A stretch of DNA of 64,000 nt from Geodermatophilus chilensis. GTDB taxonomy: Bacteria; Actinomycetota; Actinomycetes; Mycobacteriales; Geodermatophilaceae. Within the stretch, counting starts at the first letter, position 1, and each line of letters opens with the position of its first letter. Below, in pieces: positions 41,083-52,520 of the stretch. The stretch spans positions 19,253 to 83,252 of the forward strand of contig NZ_NVPT01000001.1 of assembly GCF_002802985.1 (NCBI RefSeq), written 5' to 3'. The notes under the pieces were generated by a model. That model did not search any database. It worked only from the letters and a program-made list of their open reading frames with translations, and was not told the origin of the DNA. Made by a program: the position numbers and the translations under genes.

Positions 41083-41498
41083 CACACCTCTCCTTCACGA
41101 GTGATGAAGCGGCACTTCATCGGCAGCTTGTGGATCGCGCGGCGCATCGCCTCGCGGGCCACCGGCTCGGCCACGCCCGACAGCTCGAACATGATCCGGC
41201 CCGGCTTGACGTTGGCGACCCACCACTCCGGCGAACCCTTACCGGAACCCATGCGGGTCTCGGCCGGCTTCTTGGTGAGGGGGCGGTCCGGGTAGATGGA
41301 GATCCAGACCTTCCCGCCACGGCGGATGTGGCGGGTCATGGCGATACGAGCGGACTCGATCTGCCGGTTGGTCACGTACGCCGGCTCGAGCGCCTGGATG
41401 GCGTACTCACCGAAGTTGATCTCGGTACCGCCCTTGGCACGACCCGAGCGGCTCGGGTGGTGCTGCTTGCGGTGCTTGACGCGCCGTGGGATCAGCAC
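41082..41498 (-). CDS. rplP: 50S ribosomal protein uL16
   Basis: A 138-residue uL16 that helps position A-site tRNA. It begins [20 protein letters not shown] and has [40 protein letters not shown] and [23 protein letters not shown] 41498 lies 3 nt after rpsC. Confidence 0.98.
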   Translation of the reverse strand: MLIPRRVKHRKQHHPSRSGRAKGGTEINFGEYAIQALEPAYVTNRQIESARIAMTRHIRRGGKVWISIYPDRPLTKKPAETRMGSGKGSPEWWVANVKPGRIMFELSGVAEPVAREAMRRAIHKLPMKCRFITREGEV

Positions 41499-41501
41499 GT
41501 G

Positions 41502-42416
41502 TCAGCCCTCCGTGGGGTTCTGCGCGGCCGTGTTCTCGGCCGCAGCGGTGGCCTCGGGGCCGGCGGCGTCCGCGACGGACTGCTGGGAGGCAGCGTCGCC
41601 GGAGGTCGCGGCCACCGCGCTGTCGGTGGTGTCGACGGCGGGGCCGGTCGAGGACTCGGCAGCGGCGCGGCCGGCCTCGGTCCCGCCCGCGGTGGTGCCC
41701 GAGGAGCCCGAGCGGCGCGGACGCTGCGAGCGCTCACGGCGCTGCTGCCGGGCGGCGAGGGCCTCGAGGGCGTCCCGCTCGGCACGCGAGCCGCTGGCGT
41801 CGCCCTTGTAGATCCAGACCTTCACGCCGATGCGGCCGAAGGTGGTCCGGGCCTCGTAGATGCCGTAGTCGATGTTCGCCCGGAGGGTGTGCAGCGGCAC
41901 CCGCCCCTCGCGGTAGAACTCCGACCGGCTCATCTCGGTGCCACCCAGGCGACCGGAGCACTGCACCCGGATGCCCTTGACCTGCGGGCTGCGCTGGGCC
42001 GACTGCATGGCCTTGCGCATGGCCCGGCGGAAGCTGACCCGGCTGGAGAGCTGCTCGGCGACGCCCTGGGCGACCAGCTGCGCGTCGGACTCGGGGTTCT
42101 TGACCTCGAGGATGTTCAGCTGCACCTGCTTGCCGGTGAGCTTCTCCAGCTCGCCGCGGATGCGGTCGGCCTCCGCACCGCGCCGGCCGATGACGATGCC
42201 CGGCCGGGCGGTGTGGATGTCGACGCGGACCCGGTCACGGGTGCGCTCGATCTCGACCTTGGAGATGCCGGCCCGCTCCATGCCCTTGGACATGAGCTTG
42301 CGGATCGCGACGTCTTCCTTGACGTAGTCCTTGTACAGCTTGTCGGCGTACCACCGGGACTTGTAGTCGGTGGTGATACCCAGACGGAACCCGTGCGGGT
42401 TGACCTTCTGACCCAC
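41502..42416 (-). CDS. rpsC: 30S ribosomal protein uS3 with C-terminal extension
   Basis: A 304-residue uS3 at the mRNA entry tunnel. The conserved part (to about 215) includes [20 protein letters not shown], the KH-type [20 protein letters not shown] and [20 protein letters not shown]. About 85 further residues form an Ala/Ser/Thr/Gly-rich tail ([20 protein letters not shown]) that is not part of the fold and is probably disordered. GTG 42416 shares a base with the rplV stop (TAGTG). Confidence 0.97.
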   Translation of the reverse strand: MGQKVNPHGFRLGITTDYKSRWYADKLYKDYVKEDVAIRKLMSKGMERAGISKVEIERTRDRVRVDIHTARPGIVIGRRGAEADRIRGELEKLTGKQVQLNILEVKNPESDAQLVAQGVAEQLSSRVSFRRAMRKAMQSAQRSPQVKGIRVQCSGRLGGTEMSRSEFYREGRVPLHTLRANIDYGIYEARTTFGRIGVKVWIYKGDASGSRAERDALEALAARQQRRERSQRPRRSGSSGTTAGGTEAGRAAAESSTGPAVDTTDSAVAATSGDAASQQSVADAAGPEATAAAENTAAQNPTEG

Positions 42417-42880
42417 TAGCGGGTCCCTCCCCTCGTGTTGCTCTTCTGCTGCGCGGCCGGGCCGGACTGCCCGGTGCGGCGGCGGGCCGTGCGCGACTTG
42501 CCGGCGAGCTCGGTGCTGGAGGAGACCTCCGCGACCTCGACGGTGATGTGGCAGGTCCGCTTGTTGATGCGGTAGGCGCGGCCCTGCGCCCGCGGACGGA
42601 TCCGCTTGAGCGTCGGGCCCTCGTCGACGTACGCCGCGCTGACGACCAGCGCCGCGGGGTCGAGCCGCAGGTTGTGCTCGGCGTTGGCGACCGCGCTGGC
42701 GACCACCTTGAGGACCGGCTCGCTGGCGGCCTGCGGCGCGTAGCGCAGCAGTGCCAGGGCCTCGTCGGTCGGCAGGTAGCGGATGAGGTCCACCACCCGG
42801 CGTGCCTTCATGGGGGTGACGCGGACGAACCGGGCGGTGGCCCGGGCGACCGGCGTCTCCTGTCCCAGCTGGGATGTCAT
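42416..42880 (-). CDS. rplV: 50S ribosomal protein uL22
   Basis: A 154-residue uL22 whose loop lines the exit tunnel and affects macrolide binding. It has [40 protein letters not shown] and the loop [20 protein letters not shown]. The last 35 residues are a basic, Ser/Thr/Arg-rich extension. Confidence 0.97.
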   Translation of the reverse strand: MTSQLGQETPVARATARFVRVTPMKARRVVDLIRYLPTDEALALLRYAPQAASEPVLKVVASAVANAEHNLRLDPAALVVSAAYVDEGPTLKRIRPRAQGRAYRINKRTCHITVEVAEVSSSTELAGKSRTARRRTGQSGPAAQQKSNTRGGTR

Positions 42881-42900
42881 GGGGATCTCTCTCTACCTGG

Positions 42901-43182
42901 TCAGCCGCGCCGGGACCGGCGGTCGTCCTTCACGTGCCCACGGAAGGTGCGGGTGGGCGCGAACTCGCCGAGCTTGTGCCCGACCATCGCCTCGGTCACG
43001 AAGACCGGCACGTGCTTGCGGCCGTCGTGGACGGCGATCGTGTGGCCGAGCATGTCCGGGATGATCGTCGAACGGCGCGACCAGGTCCGGATCACGTTCT
43101 TGGTGCCCTTGTCGTTCTGCGCGTCCACCTTCTTGAGCAGGTGGTCGTCGACGAACGGGCCCTTCTTCAGGCTGCGTGGCAT
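42901..43182 (-). CDS. rpsS: 30S ribosomal protein uS19
   Basis: A 93-residue uS19 of the 30S head: [40 protein letters not shown] and [20 protein letters not shown]. It lies 23 nt after rplB and 20 nt before rplV. Confidence 0.98.
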   Translation of the reverse strand: MPRSLKKGPFVDDHLLKKVDAQNDKGTKNVIRTWSRRSTIIPDMLGHTIAVHDGRKHVPVFVTEAMVGHKLGEFAPTRTFRGHVKDDRRSRRG

Positions 43183-43205
43183 GTCTGTCGGACTCCTCTA
43201 CCCGC

Positions 43206-44039
43206 TCAGCGCTTCTTGTTGGTGCGCCGGCGGCGCACGATCAGGGCGTCACTGGCCTTGCGCTTGCGCGTGCGGCCCTCCGGCTTGCCCTTCGGGTTCA
43301 CCGGGTGGCGACCACCGGAGGTCTTGCCCTCACCACCACCGTGCGGGTGGTCCACCGGGTTCATGGCGACACCGCGGACGGTCGGGCGCTTGCCCTTCCA
43401 CCGCATGCGGCCGGCCTTGCCCCAGTTGATGTTCGACTGCTCGGCGTTGCCCACCTCGCCGACGGTCGCGCGGCAGCGGACGTCGACGTTGCGGATCTCG
43501 CCCGACGGCATGCGCAGCTGCGCCAGCCGCCCCTCACGGGCGACCAGCTGGACGCTGGTGCCAGCCGACCGGGCGATCTTGGCGCCGCCACCGGGCCGCA
43601 GCTCGATGGCGTGGACCACCGTGCCGACGGGGATGTTGCGCAGCGGCAGGTTGTTGCCCGGCTTGATGTCGGCCGAGGGACCGCACTCCACCGTGTCGCC
43701 CTGCTTCAGTCGGGCCGGCGCGATGATGTAGCGCTTCTCGCCGTCGGCGAAGTGCAGCAGCGCGATGCGCGAGGTGCGGTTCGGGTCGTACTCGATGTGC
43801 GCGACCTTCGCCGGCACGCCGTCCTTGTCGGCTCGACGGAAGTCGATGACCCGGTAGGCGCGCTTGTGCCCGCCACCCTGGTGCCGCGCGGTGACCTTCC
43901 CGTGGACGTTGCGCCCGCCGCGACCGTGCAGCGGCCGGACCAGCGACTTCTCGGGATGGTCGCGGGTGACCTCGGCGAAGTCGGCGACGCTGGAGCCGCG
44001 GCGGCCCGGCGTCGTCGGCTTGTACTTGCGGATAGCCAT
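43206..44039 (-). CDS. rplB: 50S ribosomal protein uL2
   Basis: A 277-residue uL2 that bridges subunits and supports the peptidyl-transferase centre. It reads [40 protein letters not shown] and [20 protein letters not shown], in which the conserved His sits. ATG 44039 follows rplW by about 44 nt. Confidence 0.98.
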   Translation of the reverse strand: MAIRKYKPTTPGRRGSSVADFAEVTRDHPEKSLVRPLHGRGGRNVHGKVTARHQGGGHKRAYRVIDFRRADKDGVPAKVAHIEYDPNRTSRIALLHFADGEKRYIIAPARLKQGDTVECGPSADIKPGNNLPLRNIPVGTVVHAIELRPGGGAKIARSAGTSVQLVAREGRLAQLRMPSGEIRNVDVRCRATVGEVGNAEQSNINWGKAGRMRWKGKRPTVRGVAMNPVDHPHGGGEGKTSGGRHPVNPKGKPEGRTRKRKASDALIVRRRRTNKKR

Positions 44040-44083
44040 TGCTGACTCAGTTCCTCTGTCTCTGGTCCGATCGGTCGCGGCGC

Positions 44084-44386
44084 TCAGGCGCCGGGACCAC
44101 CGAAGATCTCGATGCGGTCGCCGGGCGCCAGCGAGACGATCGCGCGCTTGGTGTCCTTGCGCTTGCCGAGCTTGTTGCCCCGGCTGCGCTTGCGCTTGCC
44201 CTGGCGGTTGATCGTGTTCACGCCGAGGACCTTCACGTTGAAGACCTGCTCGACCGCGATCTTGATCTGCGTCTTGTTGGCCTCGGGCAGGACGACGAAC
44301 GTGTACTGGTTCTCGTCGAGCAGCCCGTAGCTCTTCTCCGAGATGACCGGGGACAGCAGGACGTCCCGGGGGTCGCGGACGCTCAC
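44084..44386 (-). CDS. rplW: 50S ribosomal protein uL23
   Basis: A 100-residue uL23 at the exit-tunnel mouth. It shows [40 protein letters not shown] and [20 protein letters not shown]. The GTG at 44386 overlaps the rplD stop codon (GTGA). Confidence 0.98.
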   Translation of the reverse strand: MSVRDPRDVLLSPVISEKSYGLLDENQYTFVVLPEANKTQIKIAVEQVFNVKVLGVNTINRQGKRKRSRGNKLGKRKDTKRAIVSLAPGDRIEIFGGPGA

Positions 44387-45162
44387 GCCTTCTCCTCGGT
44401 GGTGTCGGTGGCGGTGTCGAGGTCGGTGGTGCCCTCGGCCGGCTGGATGGACGGGATGGCACCCGGCACGTCCGGCGTCGTCAGGTCGGGCTTGGCGACC
44501 TCACGGCCCTTCGACGGCCCGGCGACGAACTCGGCGAGCGCGGCCTCGGTGAAGACGACCTCGTCGGCGACCAGCACGTCGTAGGTGTTGAGCTGGCCGG
44601 CCTCGAGCAGGTGCACCTGCGGCAGGTTGCGCAGGCTCACCCAGCTGAGCGTGTCGTCGCGGTCGAGGACCACGAGCACCCGCCGGGCCTGGGTGACCGA
44701 CTGGAGGGTCGCCAGCGCGGCCTTGGTCTTCGGCGCGTCGCCGTCGACGAAGGTGCTCACCACGTGCACACGGTTCTCGCGGGCCCGGTCGGAGAGGGCA
44801 CCGCGCAGAGCGGCCGCCTTCATCTTCTTCGGGGTCTTCTGCGAGTAGTCGCGCGGCTGGGGACCGTGGACGATGCCACCGCCCTCGAACTGCGGCGCGC
44901 GGATCGAGCCCTGCCGGGCGCGGCCGGTGCCCTTCTGGCGGTAGGGCTTGGCGCCACCACCGCTGACCTGGCCCCGGGTCTTCGTCGCGTGCGTGCCCTG
45001 GCGCGCGGCGGCCAACTGGGCCACGACGACCTGGTGCATGAGCGAGACGTTGGCCGACGCGTCGAAGAGCTCACCGGGCAGCGTGACGCTGCCGGAGGTC
45101 TCCCCCGCCGGGGTCCGGACGTCGACCTGCCGGTCGGTCCGGGTGTCGGTGGCCTGGGTCAC
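44383..45162 (-). CDS. rplD: 50S ribosomal protein uL4 with acidic tail
   Basis: A 259-residue uL4 whose loop reaches the exit tunnel: [40 protein letters not shown]. The core ends near residue 222; the remaining 35 or so residues form an acidic Thr/Asp/Glu tail ([15 protein letters not shown]). GTG 45162 overlaps the rplC stop codon. Confidence 0.97.
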   Translation of the reverse strand: MTQATDTRTDRQVDVRTPAGETSGSVTLPGELFDASANVSLMHQVVVAQLAAARQGTHATKTRGQVSGGGAKPYRQKGTGRARQGSIRAPQFEGGGIVHGPQPRDYSQKTPKKMKAAALRGALSDRARENRVHVVSTFVDGDAPKTKAALATLQSVTQARRVLVVLDRDDTLSWVSLRNLPQVHLLEAGQLNTYDVLVADEVVFTEAALAEFVAGPSKGREVAKPDLTTPDVPGAIPSIQPAEGTTDLDTATDTTEEKA

Positions 45163-45824
45163 TGGTTCTCACTCCCCACGGGCCCGCCCTTGACGGCCGA
45201 GCGGACGAGCACGAGGCCGCCCTTCGGGCCGGGGATCGCGCCCTTGATCAGCAGCAGCCCGCGCTCGACGTCCACCTTGTGGACGTTCAGCGACAGGGTC
45301 GTCGTCTTGACCGCGCCCATGCGGCCGGCCATGCGCAGGCCCTTGAACACGCGGCCGGGGGTCGAGGCCCCGCCGATGGAACCGGGCGACCGGTGCTTGC
45401 GCTGGGTGCCGTGCGCGGCACCCAGGCCGCGGAAGCCGTGCCGCTTCATGACACCGGCCGTGCCCTTGCCCTTGCTGGTGCCGATGACGTCGACCTTGGC
45501 CACGCCGTCGAGGACCTCGGCGGTCAGCTCCTGGCCGACCGTGTAGTCCGACGCGTCCTTCGTGCGCAGCTCGACCAGGTGGCGGCGCGGCGTCACGCCC
45601 GCCTTGGCGAAGTGCCCGCCCTCGGGCCTGTTCACCTTGCGCGGGTCGATCTCACCGAACCCGAGCTGGACGGCGCTGTAGCCGTCGACCTCGGGGGTGC
45701 GCACCTGGGTCACCACACACGGGCCCGCCTTGACGACGGTCACCGGCACGATGCGGTTGTTCTCGTCGAAGACCTGGGTCATGCCCAGCTTCTCGCCGAG
45801 GAGACCACGGAATGTGCTCGCCAT
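45159..45824 (-). CDS. rplC: 50S ribosomal protein uL3
   Basis: A 221-residue uL3: [20 protein letters not shown] at the N-terminus and the peptidyl-transferase loop [20 protein letters not shown] with [17 protein letters not shown]. The start is 15 nt after the rpsJ stop. Confidence 0.98.
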   Translation of the reverse strand: MASTFRGLLGEKLGMTQVFDENNRIVPVTVVKAGPCVVTQVRTPEVDGYSAVQLGFGEIDPRKVNRPEGGHFAKAGVTPRRHLVELRTKDASDYTVGQELTAEVLDGVAKVDVIGTSKGKGTAGVMKRHGFRGLGAAHGTQRKHRSPGSIGGASTPGRVFKGLRMAGRMGAVKTTTLSLNVHKVDVERGLLLIKGAIPGPKGGLVLVRSAVKGGPVGSENQ

Positions 45825-45839
45825 GTCTGCTGACTGCCC

Positions 45840-46145
45840 TTACTGGATGTTGACGTCGACCGAGGCCGGCAGGTCGATGCGCATGAGCGCGTCGACCGTC
45901 TTCGGCGTCGGGTCGAGGATGTCGATGAGGCGCTTGTGCGTGCGCATCTCGAAGTGCTCGCGCGAGTCCTTGTACTTGTGCGGCGAGCGGATGACGCAGT
46001 ACACGTTCTTCTCCGTCGGCAGCGGCACCGGGCCGACGACGCGCGCACCGGTCTTGGTCACCGTGTCGACGATGCGCCGCGCCGAGGCGTCGATCGCCTC
46101 GTGGTCGTAGGCCTTCAGCCGGATGCGGATCTTCTGTCCCGCCAT
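45840..46145 (-). CDS. rpsJ: 30S ribosomal protein uS10
   Basis: A 101-residue uS10, also the NusE antitermination factor. It reads [40 protein letters not shown] and [20 protein letters not shown]. It is the first gene of the S10 cluster, 163 bp downstream of tuf. Confidence 0.98.
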   Translation of the reverse strand: MAGQKIRIRLKAYDHEAIDASARRIVDTVTKTGARVVGPVPLPTEKNVYCVIRSPHKYKDSREHFEMRTHKRLIDILDPTPKTVDALMRIDLPASVDVNIQ

Positions 46146-46266
46146 CGCTGTCTTCTGCTCCTGCCGATCGGTGTCAGTTCTTGCTGGGAACGCCGGGTGT
46201 CCCGGACCTCATCCGGTCTGGCCCCAGCGGGGTGGGTGTCCGTGCACACAGGCACGGCCACCCGAG

Positions 46267-46302
46267 GACGGGCGGCGGCGCAGGGGTGCGCCACCGCCCG
46301 TC
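46267..46302 (-). terminator. Terminator after tuf
   Basis: 9-bp outer stem (46267-46275 with 46294-46302) and 5-bp inner stem (46277-46281 with 46288-46292), 6 nt after the tuf stop codon. It separates the str unit from the S10 unit. Confidence 0.7.
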
Positions 46303-46308
46303 GGGGTG

Positions 46309-47502
46309 TTACTTGAGGATCTTGGTGACGCGACCGGCGCCGACGGTGCGGCCACCCTCACGGATGGCGAACCGCAGGCCCTCCTCCATGGCGATCGGCT
46401 GGATGAGCTCGACCGTCATCTCGGTGTTGTCGCCCGGCATGACCATCTCGGTGCCGGCCGGCAGGGTCACGACGCCCGTGACGTCCGTGGTCCGGAAGTA
46501 GAACTGCGGACGGTAGTTGTTGAAGAAGGGCGTGTGACGACCACCCTCGTCCTTCGAGAGGATGTAGACCGAGCCCTCGAAGTTCGTGTGCGGGGTGATC
46601 GAGCCCGGCTTCACGACGACCTGACCGCGCTCGACGTCCTCGCGCTTGATCCCGCGCAGCAGCAGGCCCACGTTGTCGCCGGCCTGGCCCTGGTCGAGCA
46701 GCTTGCGGAACATCTCGACGCCGGTGACGGTCGTCTTGGTCGAGTTCGGGCGGATGCCGACGATCTCGATCTCCTCGGAGACCTTGACGATGCCGCGCTC
46801 CACGCGACCGGTCACGACGGTGCCGCGGCCGGTGATGGTGAAGACGTCCTCGACCGGCATGAGGAACGGCTTGTCGATCTCACGCTGCGGCTCCGGGATG
46901 GCGGTGTCGACAGCGTTCATGAGCTCCATGAGCTTGTCGCCCCACTCGGCGTCGCCCTCGAGGGCCTTCAGCGCCGAGACGCGGACCACGGGGACGTCGT
47001 CGCCCGGGAACTCGTACTCGGACAGCAGCTCGCGGACCTCCAGCTCAACGAGCTCGAGGATCTCCTCGTCGTCGACCATGTCGGCCTTGTTGAGCGCCAC
47101 GACGATGTAGGGGACGCCGACCTGGCGCGCCAGGAGCACGTGCTCCTTGGTCTGCGGCATCGGGCCGTCGGTCGCGGCGACCACCAGGATGGCGCCGTCC
47201 ATCTGCGCCGCACCGGTGATCATGTTCTTGATGTAGTCGGCGTGCCCGGGGCAGTCGACGTGCGCGTAGTGACGGTTCTCCGTCTGGTACTCGACGTGGG
47301 CGATCGAGATCGTGATGCCGCGAGCCTTCTCCTCGGGCGCCTTGTCGATCTGGTCGAAGGCCGACGCCTCGTTGAGGTTCGGGTACTTGTCGTGCAGCAC
47401 CTTGGTGATCGCCGCGGTCAGCGTGGTCTTGCCGTGGTCGATGTGCCCGATGGTGCCGATGTTGACGTGCGGCTTGGTCCGCTCGAACTTGGCCTTGGCC
47501 AC
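46309..47502 (-). CDS. tuf: Elongation factor Tu
   Basis: A 397-residue GTPase delivering aminoacyl-tRNA to the ribosome. G1 is [15 protein letters not shown]3 [13 protein letters not shown]4 NKADMVDD. The effector loop region includes [20 protein letters not shown], and the C-terminal barrels contain [20 protein letters not shown]. It follows fusA by 68 nt. Only one tuf copy is visible here. Confidence 0.99.
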   Translation of the reverse strand: MAKAKFERTKPHVNIGTIGHIDHGKTTLTAAITKVLHDKYPNLNEASAFDQIDKAPEEKARGITISIAHVEYQTENRHYAHVDCPGHADYIKNMITGAAQMDGAILVVAATDGPMPQTKEHVLLARQVGVPYIVVALNKADMVDDEEILELVELEVRELLSEYEFPGDDVPVVRVSALKALEGDAEWGDKLMELMNAVDTAIPEPQREIDKPFLMPVEDVFTITGRGTVVTGRVERGIVKVSEEIEIVGIRPNSTKTTVTGVEMFRKLLDQGQAGDNVGLLLRGIKREDVERGQVVVKPGSITPHTNFEGSVYILSKDEGGRHTPFFNNYRPQFYFRTTDVTGVVTLPAGTEMVMPGDNTEMTVELIQPIAMEEGLRFAIREGGRTVGAGRVTKILK

Positions 47503-47570
47503 TGGGTTCCTCTCTCCGTGGTTACGCAGGTGGTGCGTGCTCTGGGGTGGGCTGTGCTCGGGGTGGCGAG

Positions 47571-49670
<2,100 letters not shown>

Positions 49671-49769
49671 TCCTCACTCCTCTTTGCTTCGGGTCCGCGT
49701 GCGGACGTCCGGGGGTGGCCCGGACTCGTCCGCCGGCCGCGGGGTGCTGGCCGGGCCAGCGCGGTGCAC

Positions 49770-50240
49770 CTACCAGCGGTAGTGCGCGAAGGCCTTGTTC
49801 GACTCGGCCATCTTGTGGGTGTCCTCGCGACGCTTGACCGCCGCACCCAGACCGTTGCTCGCGTCGAGCAGCTCGTTCATCAGGCGCTCGGTCATCGTCT
49901 TCTCACGACGGGCCCGGCTGTACTGGATCAGCCAGCGCAGGCCGAGGGTGGTGCTGCGCGAGGCGCGGACCTCGACCGGGACCTGGTAGGTCGCACCACC
50001 GACGCGGCGGCTGCGGACCTCGAGGGCCGGCTTGACGTTGTCCAGGGCGCGCTTGAGCGTGACCACCGGGTCGGTGTCGGTCTTGGCGCGGCAGCCCTCG
50101 AGGGCGCCGTAGACGATCGCCTCGGCGACCGAGCGCTTGCCGTCGACGAGCACCTTGTTGACCAGCTGGGTCACCAGCGGCGACTGGTACACCGGGTCGG
50201 CGACCAGTGGGCGGCGCGGTGCGGGGCCCTTGCGCGGCAT
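49770..50240 (-). CDS. rpsG: 30S ribosomal protein uS7
   Basis: A 156-residue uS7, initiator of 30S head assembly: [40 protein letters not shown] and [23 protein letters not shown] 50240 lies one base after the rpsL stop codon; the frame extends upstream but the conserved N-terminus starts here. Confidence 0.98.
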   Translation of the reverse strand: MPRKGPAPRRPLVADPVYQSPLVTQLVNKVLVDGKRSVAEAIVYGALEGCRAKTDTDPVVTLKRALDNVKPALEVRSRRVGGATYQVPVEVRASRSTTLGLRWLIQYSRARREKTMTERLMNELLDASNGLGAAVKRREDTHKMAESNKAFAHYRW

Positions 50241-50241
50241 G

Positions 50242-50616
50242 TCAGCTCTTCTCCTTCTTCGCGCCGTACCGGCTGCGAGCCTGCTTGCGGTTGCGGACAC
50301 CCTGGGTGTCGAGCGAGCCGCGGATGATCTTGTAGCGCACGCCGGGGAGGTCCTTCACGCGGCCGCCGCGCACGAGCACCATCGAGTGCTCCTGCAGGTT
50401 GTGGCCGACGCCCGGGATGTAGGCGGTCACCTCGATGCCACTGGTGAGGCGGACGCGAGCGACCTTGCGCAGCGCCGAGTTCGGCTTCTTCGGCGTCGTC
50501 GTGTACACGCGGGTGCACACGCCACGACGCTGAGGGGAGCCCTTCAGCGCCGGGGTCTTGGTCTTCTCGACCTTGTCCTCGCGGCCCTTGCGGACCAGCT
50601 GGTTGATCGTGGGCAT
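50242..50616 (-). CDS. rpsL: 30S ribosomal protein uS12
   Basis: A 124-residue uS12 of the decoding centre. [20 protein letters not shown] opens it, and the streptomycin-relevant segments [20 protein letters not shown] (lysine at 43) and [11 protein letters not shown] (the usual Lys-88 region) look wild type. ATG 50616 is the family start. A good promoter lies 260-285 bp upstream, giving a long leader. Confidence 0.98.
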   Translation of the reverse strand: MPTINQLVRKGREDKVEKTKTPALKGSPQRRGVCTRVYTTTPKKPNSALRKVARVRLTSGIEVTAYIPGVGHNLQEHSMVLVRGGRVKDLPGVRYKIIRGSLDTQGVRNRKQARSRYGAKKEKS

Positions 50617-50873
50617 GGGTGGCCTGGATCTCCTACCTGCGCTGGGTCGTGCTGTGGACGGTGCTCTGCTGTGCCGGGTGCCGGTCCTGCCGGGGCCGTA
50701 CCCGCCTCCGGCCGTGGTCCACCACCGGTCCCCGCGGTCGGGCGTGTCGCCTTCCCCAGGACCGGCCGGCGGTTCCAACCGGATCGGTCGCCCCCCGCGA
50801 CTCGGCGCCACCACCTGTCGGCAGGCGCACCGCGAACGGGAGCAGGCCCAGGGCACCCTGGGCACGGCTGACC

Positions 50874-50902
50874 ACGATACCCGCGTGCCGGAGACCGGTC
50901 AA
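50874..50902 (-). promoter_or_regulatory. Promoter of the rpsL-rpsG-fusA unit
   Basis: On the minus strand TTGACC (50897-50902) and TATCGT (50874-50879) are 17 bp apart, a near-consensus housekeeping promoter. The predicted start at about 50867 gives a leader of about 250 nt. Confidence 0.75.
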
Positions 50903-51105
50903 AGCCGGGTCCACCACAGCTCGGCGGGCGGGTCGAGCCCTCCCCACCGGGATACGCGGGGTCAACGCCGTCCGGTGCCCGGGTGTTCCGGGCCGGCGGA
51001 CCCGGTGCGGGCCGGGGGTGGCGCGACTGTAGCGGCTGCCGCTCGTGTCCGGGTCGCGCCGCCGGACCGACACCCCGGGCATGGAGGACTGTCGTACCCC
51101 GGCCC

Positions 51106-51111
51106 TACGGT
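51106..51111 (+). promoter_or_regulatory. -10 element of the protease gene
   Basis: TACGGT in the context CTACGGTCG. The start would be near 51118, giving a leader of about 33 nt containing GGAGG before GTG 51151. Confidence 0.5.
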
Positions 51112-51150
51112 CGGTGCCAGGACGCCCACCCAGCGCAACCGGAGGATCCC

Positions 51151-52122
51151 GTGCACCTCGACCTCGCCCGCGAGCTGAAGGCCCACCTGTCGGCACGGCT
51201 GGCCCGGTCCGGCGAGCCGGTGACGGCCAGCGACGTCGGCGGTCGGCGGTGGGCCCGCCCGGCCCTGGGGCTGGCCCCGGTCGGCCCGGACCAGGCCCAC
51301 CTGGCCATCCGGCTGGCGGCGAAGGAGGACGCCGACGTCCTCCTGGCCGGGCTGGACGACGCGGTGCTCGACGAGGTCGACGTCCGCGTCATCGGCGCCG
51401 TCCGGGCACTGTCCGCCCCTACTCCGGAGAACCTGCAGTGGCGCACGCGGCCGCTGGCCCCCGGACTCTCGGTGGCCCACCCGGGGGTCTCCGCCGGGAC
51501 CCTCGGGGGCTTCGTCCGGGTCGGGGGGCGGCTGGCGATCCTGTCCAACAACCACGTGCTGGCCGCCAGCGACGCCGCCGCGGTGGGCGACCCGGTCCTG
51601 CAGCCGGGCCCGGCCGACGGCGGGGATCCGGCGGCCGACCGCGTCGCGACCCTGACGGCCTTCGAGCGGTTCACCGCCGACCGGGCCAACCGGGTGGACG
51701 CCGCGGTCGCCACCGTCGACGCGGAGGTGCCGCTCGAGCCGGGCCGGCTCCCCGGTGGGCCGCTGGCGGCCGACCCCGTCGAGGTGGACGACGTCGAGCC
51801 CGACGAGCGGGTGGAGAAGGTCGGGCGCACCACCGGGCACACGGTCGGCCGGGTCAGCGCCGTGGAGGTCGACGGCGTGGCCGTGCAGTACGACCAGGGC
51901 GTCTACACCTTCGACGACCAGATCGAGATCGACGGCGTCGCGGGCGCCTTCAGCGCCGGCGGCGACAGCGGCTCGGTGATCTGGCGGAGCGCCGACCGCG
52001 CTCCGCTCGGCCTGCTCTTCGCCGGCAGCGAGACGGGTGGGCGCGTCGGGGGCGGGGTCACCTTCGCCAACCCCCTGGCGACCGTGCTGTCGGTCCTCGA
52101 CCTCCGGTGGGTCGCCTCCTGA
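51151..52122 (+). CDS. Cytoplasmic trypsin-fold serine protease
   Basis: A 323-residue protein with no signal peptide or membrane segment. Residues about 38-87 form a small N-terminal domain ending IGAVRALSAP. The chymotrypsin-like domain follows: His135 in ILSNNHVLAASD, a candidate Asp183 in NRVDAAVATVD and Ser273 in AGGDSGSVIW complete a catalytic triad. VEKVGRTTGHTVGRV is typical of a little-studied bacterial family in the trypsin clan. GGAGG lies 5 nt before GTG 51151. The next gene encodes a protein resembling the N-terminal domain of this one. Substrate unknown; a housekeeping or stress protease inside the cell is an inference. Confidence 0.82.
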   Translation: MHLDLARELKAHLSARLARSGEPVTASDVGGRRWARPALGLAPVGPDQAHLAIRLAAKEDADVLLAGLDDAVLDEVDVRVIGAVRALSAPTPENLQWRTRPLAPGLSVAHPGVSAGTLGGFVRVGGRLAILSNNHVLAASDAAAVGDPVLQPGPADGGDPAADRVATLTAFERFTADRANRVDAAVATVDAEVPLEPGRLPGGPLAADPVEVDDVEPDERVEKVGRTTGHTVGRVSAVEVDGVAVQYDQGVYTFDDQIEIDGVAGAFSAGGDSGSVIWRSADRAPLGLLFAGSETGGRVGGGVTFANPLATVLSVLDLRWVAS

Positions 52123-52127
52123 GCTGC

Positions 52128-52191
52128 CGGCCCCGTCCAGGGCACCGCCCTGAGCTGGCGAGGGGTGGGGAGGGCGGGGTCCTTTCCCTGT
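52128..52191. repeat. Stem-loop repeat in reversed orientation (family A)
   Basis: Contains CACCGCCCTGAGCTGGCGAG and GGGTGGGGAGGGCGGGGTCC followed by TTTCC. This is the family A unit read from the opposite strand. It lies between two plus-strand genes, so unlike the other copies it is inverted relative to the gene before it. In this orientation the stem is followed by a short T-run. Confidence 0.65.
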
Positions 52192-52224
52192 TCTCTGGCC
52201 GCTCGACAGGGCACCATGGGGTGC

Positions 52225-52440
52225 ATGACCGACCGCGCGTCCGCCCGAGCCGCGAAGAGCGCCCTCAGCCACCGACTGGCGGCCGACCCGGGCGTCGTCG
52301 GTGTCGGGCTGGCCCGCCGGGACAGCGGCTACGTGGTGAAGGTCGACCTGGCCGACGCGCACGCCGCCGAGCGGGTGCCCGGGGACGTCGACGGCGTCCG
52401 CGTGGTGACCGAGGTCGTCGGGGTCGTCCGGCCGCTCTGA
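52225..52440 (+). CDS. 71-residue protein resembling the protease N-terminal domain
   Basis: A small cytoplasmic protein: helical N-terminus (RASARAAKSALSHRLAADPG), then VVGVGLARRDSGYVVKVDL and VPGDVDGVRVVTEVVGVVRP. The second half aligns by eye with residues 38-87 of the preceding protease (same GLA start, alternating beta pattern, VD-V-V and G-VR-L end). It has no catalytic residues. It may be an independent pro-domain, inhibitor or chaperone of the protease. CACCAT lies 7 nt before ATG 52225, so the start may be leaderless; ATG 52215 is an in-frame-shifted alternative only if the -10 is ignored. I do not recognise a named family with certainty. Confidence 0.7.
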   Translation: MTDRASARAAKSALSHRLAADPGVVGVGLARRDSGYVVKVDLADAHAAERVPGDVDGVRVVTEVVGVVRPL

Positions 52441-52470
52441 GGCCGGACCGGACGCACCTCCCCACCCCGC

Positions 52471-52476
52471 TACGGT
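52471..52476 (+). promoter_or_regulatory. -10 element of the LLM oxidoreductase gene
   Basis: TACGGT in the context CTACGGTCG, shared with mobA and the protease gene. The start would be near 52483. The leader carries TGAGGAG 5 nt before GTG 52521. Confidence 0.5.
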
Positions 52477-52520
52477 CGGCGGCGGCGCCAATGGTGGCGT
52501 CGCCGACCTGAGGAGTGCAC

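Larger units (their letters stand above)
50617..51150. other. Divergent intergenic region between rpsL and the protease gene
   Basis: 534 bp without a convincing gene. It holds the rpsL promoter (50874-50902), a 250-nt rpsL leader, and the promoter of the protease gene (TACGGT at 51106-51111). The rpsL frame stays open through the leader to a GTG at 50865, but that extension looks unlike any protein. Confidence 0.65.

Noticed and set aside
50617..50865. 83-codon in-frame extension of rpsL as part of uS12
   Set aside because: uS12 is among the most conserved proteins and never carries such an Arg/Pro-rich extension; kept only as a leader observation.
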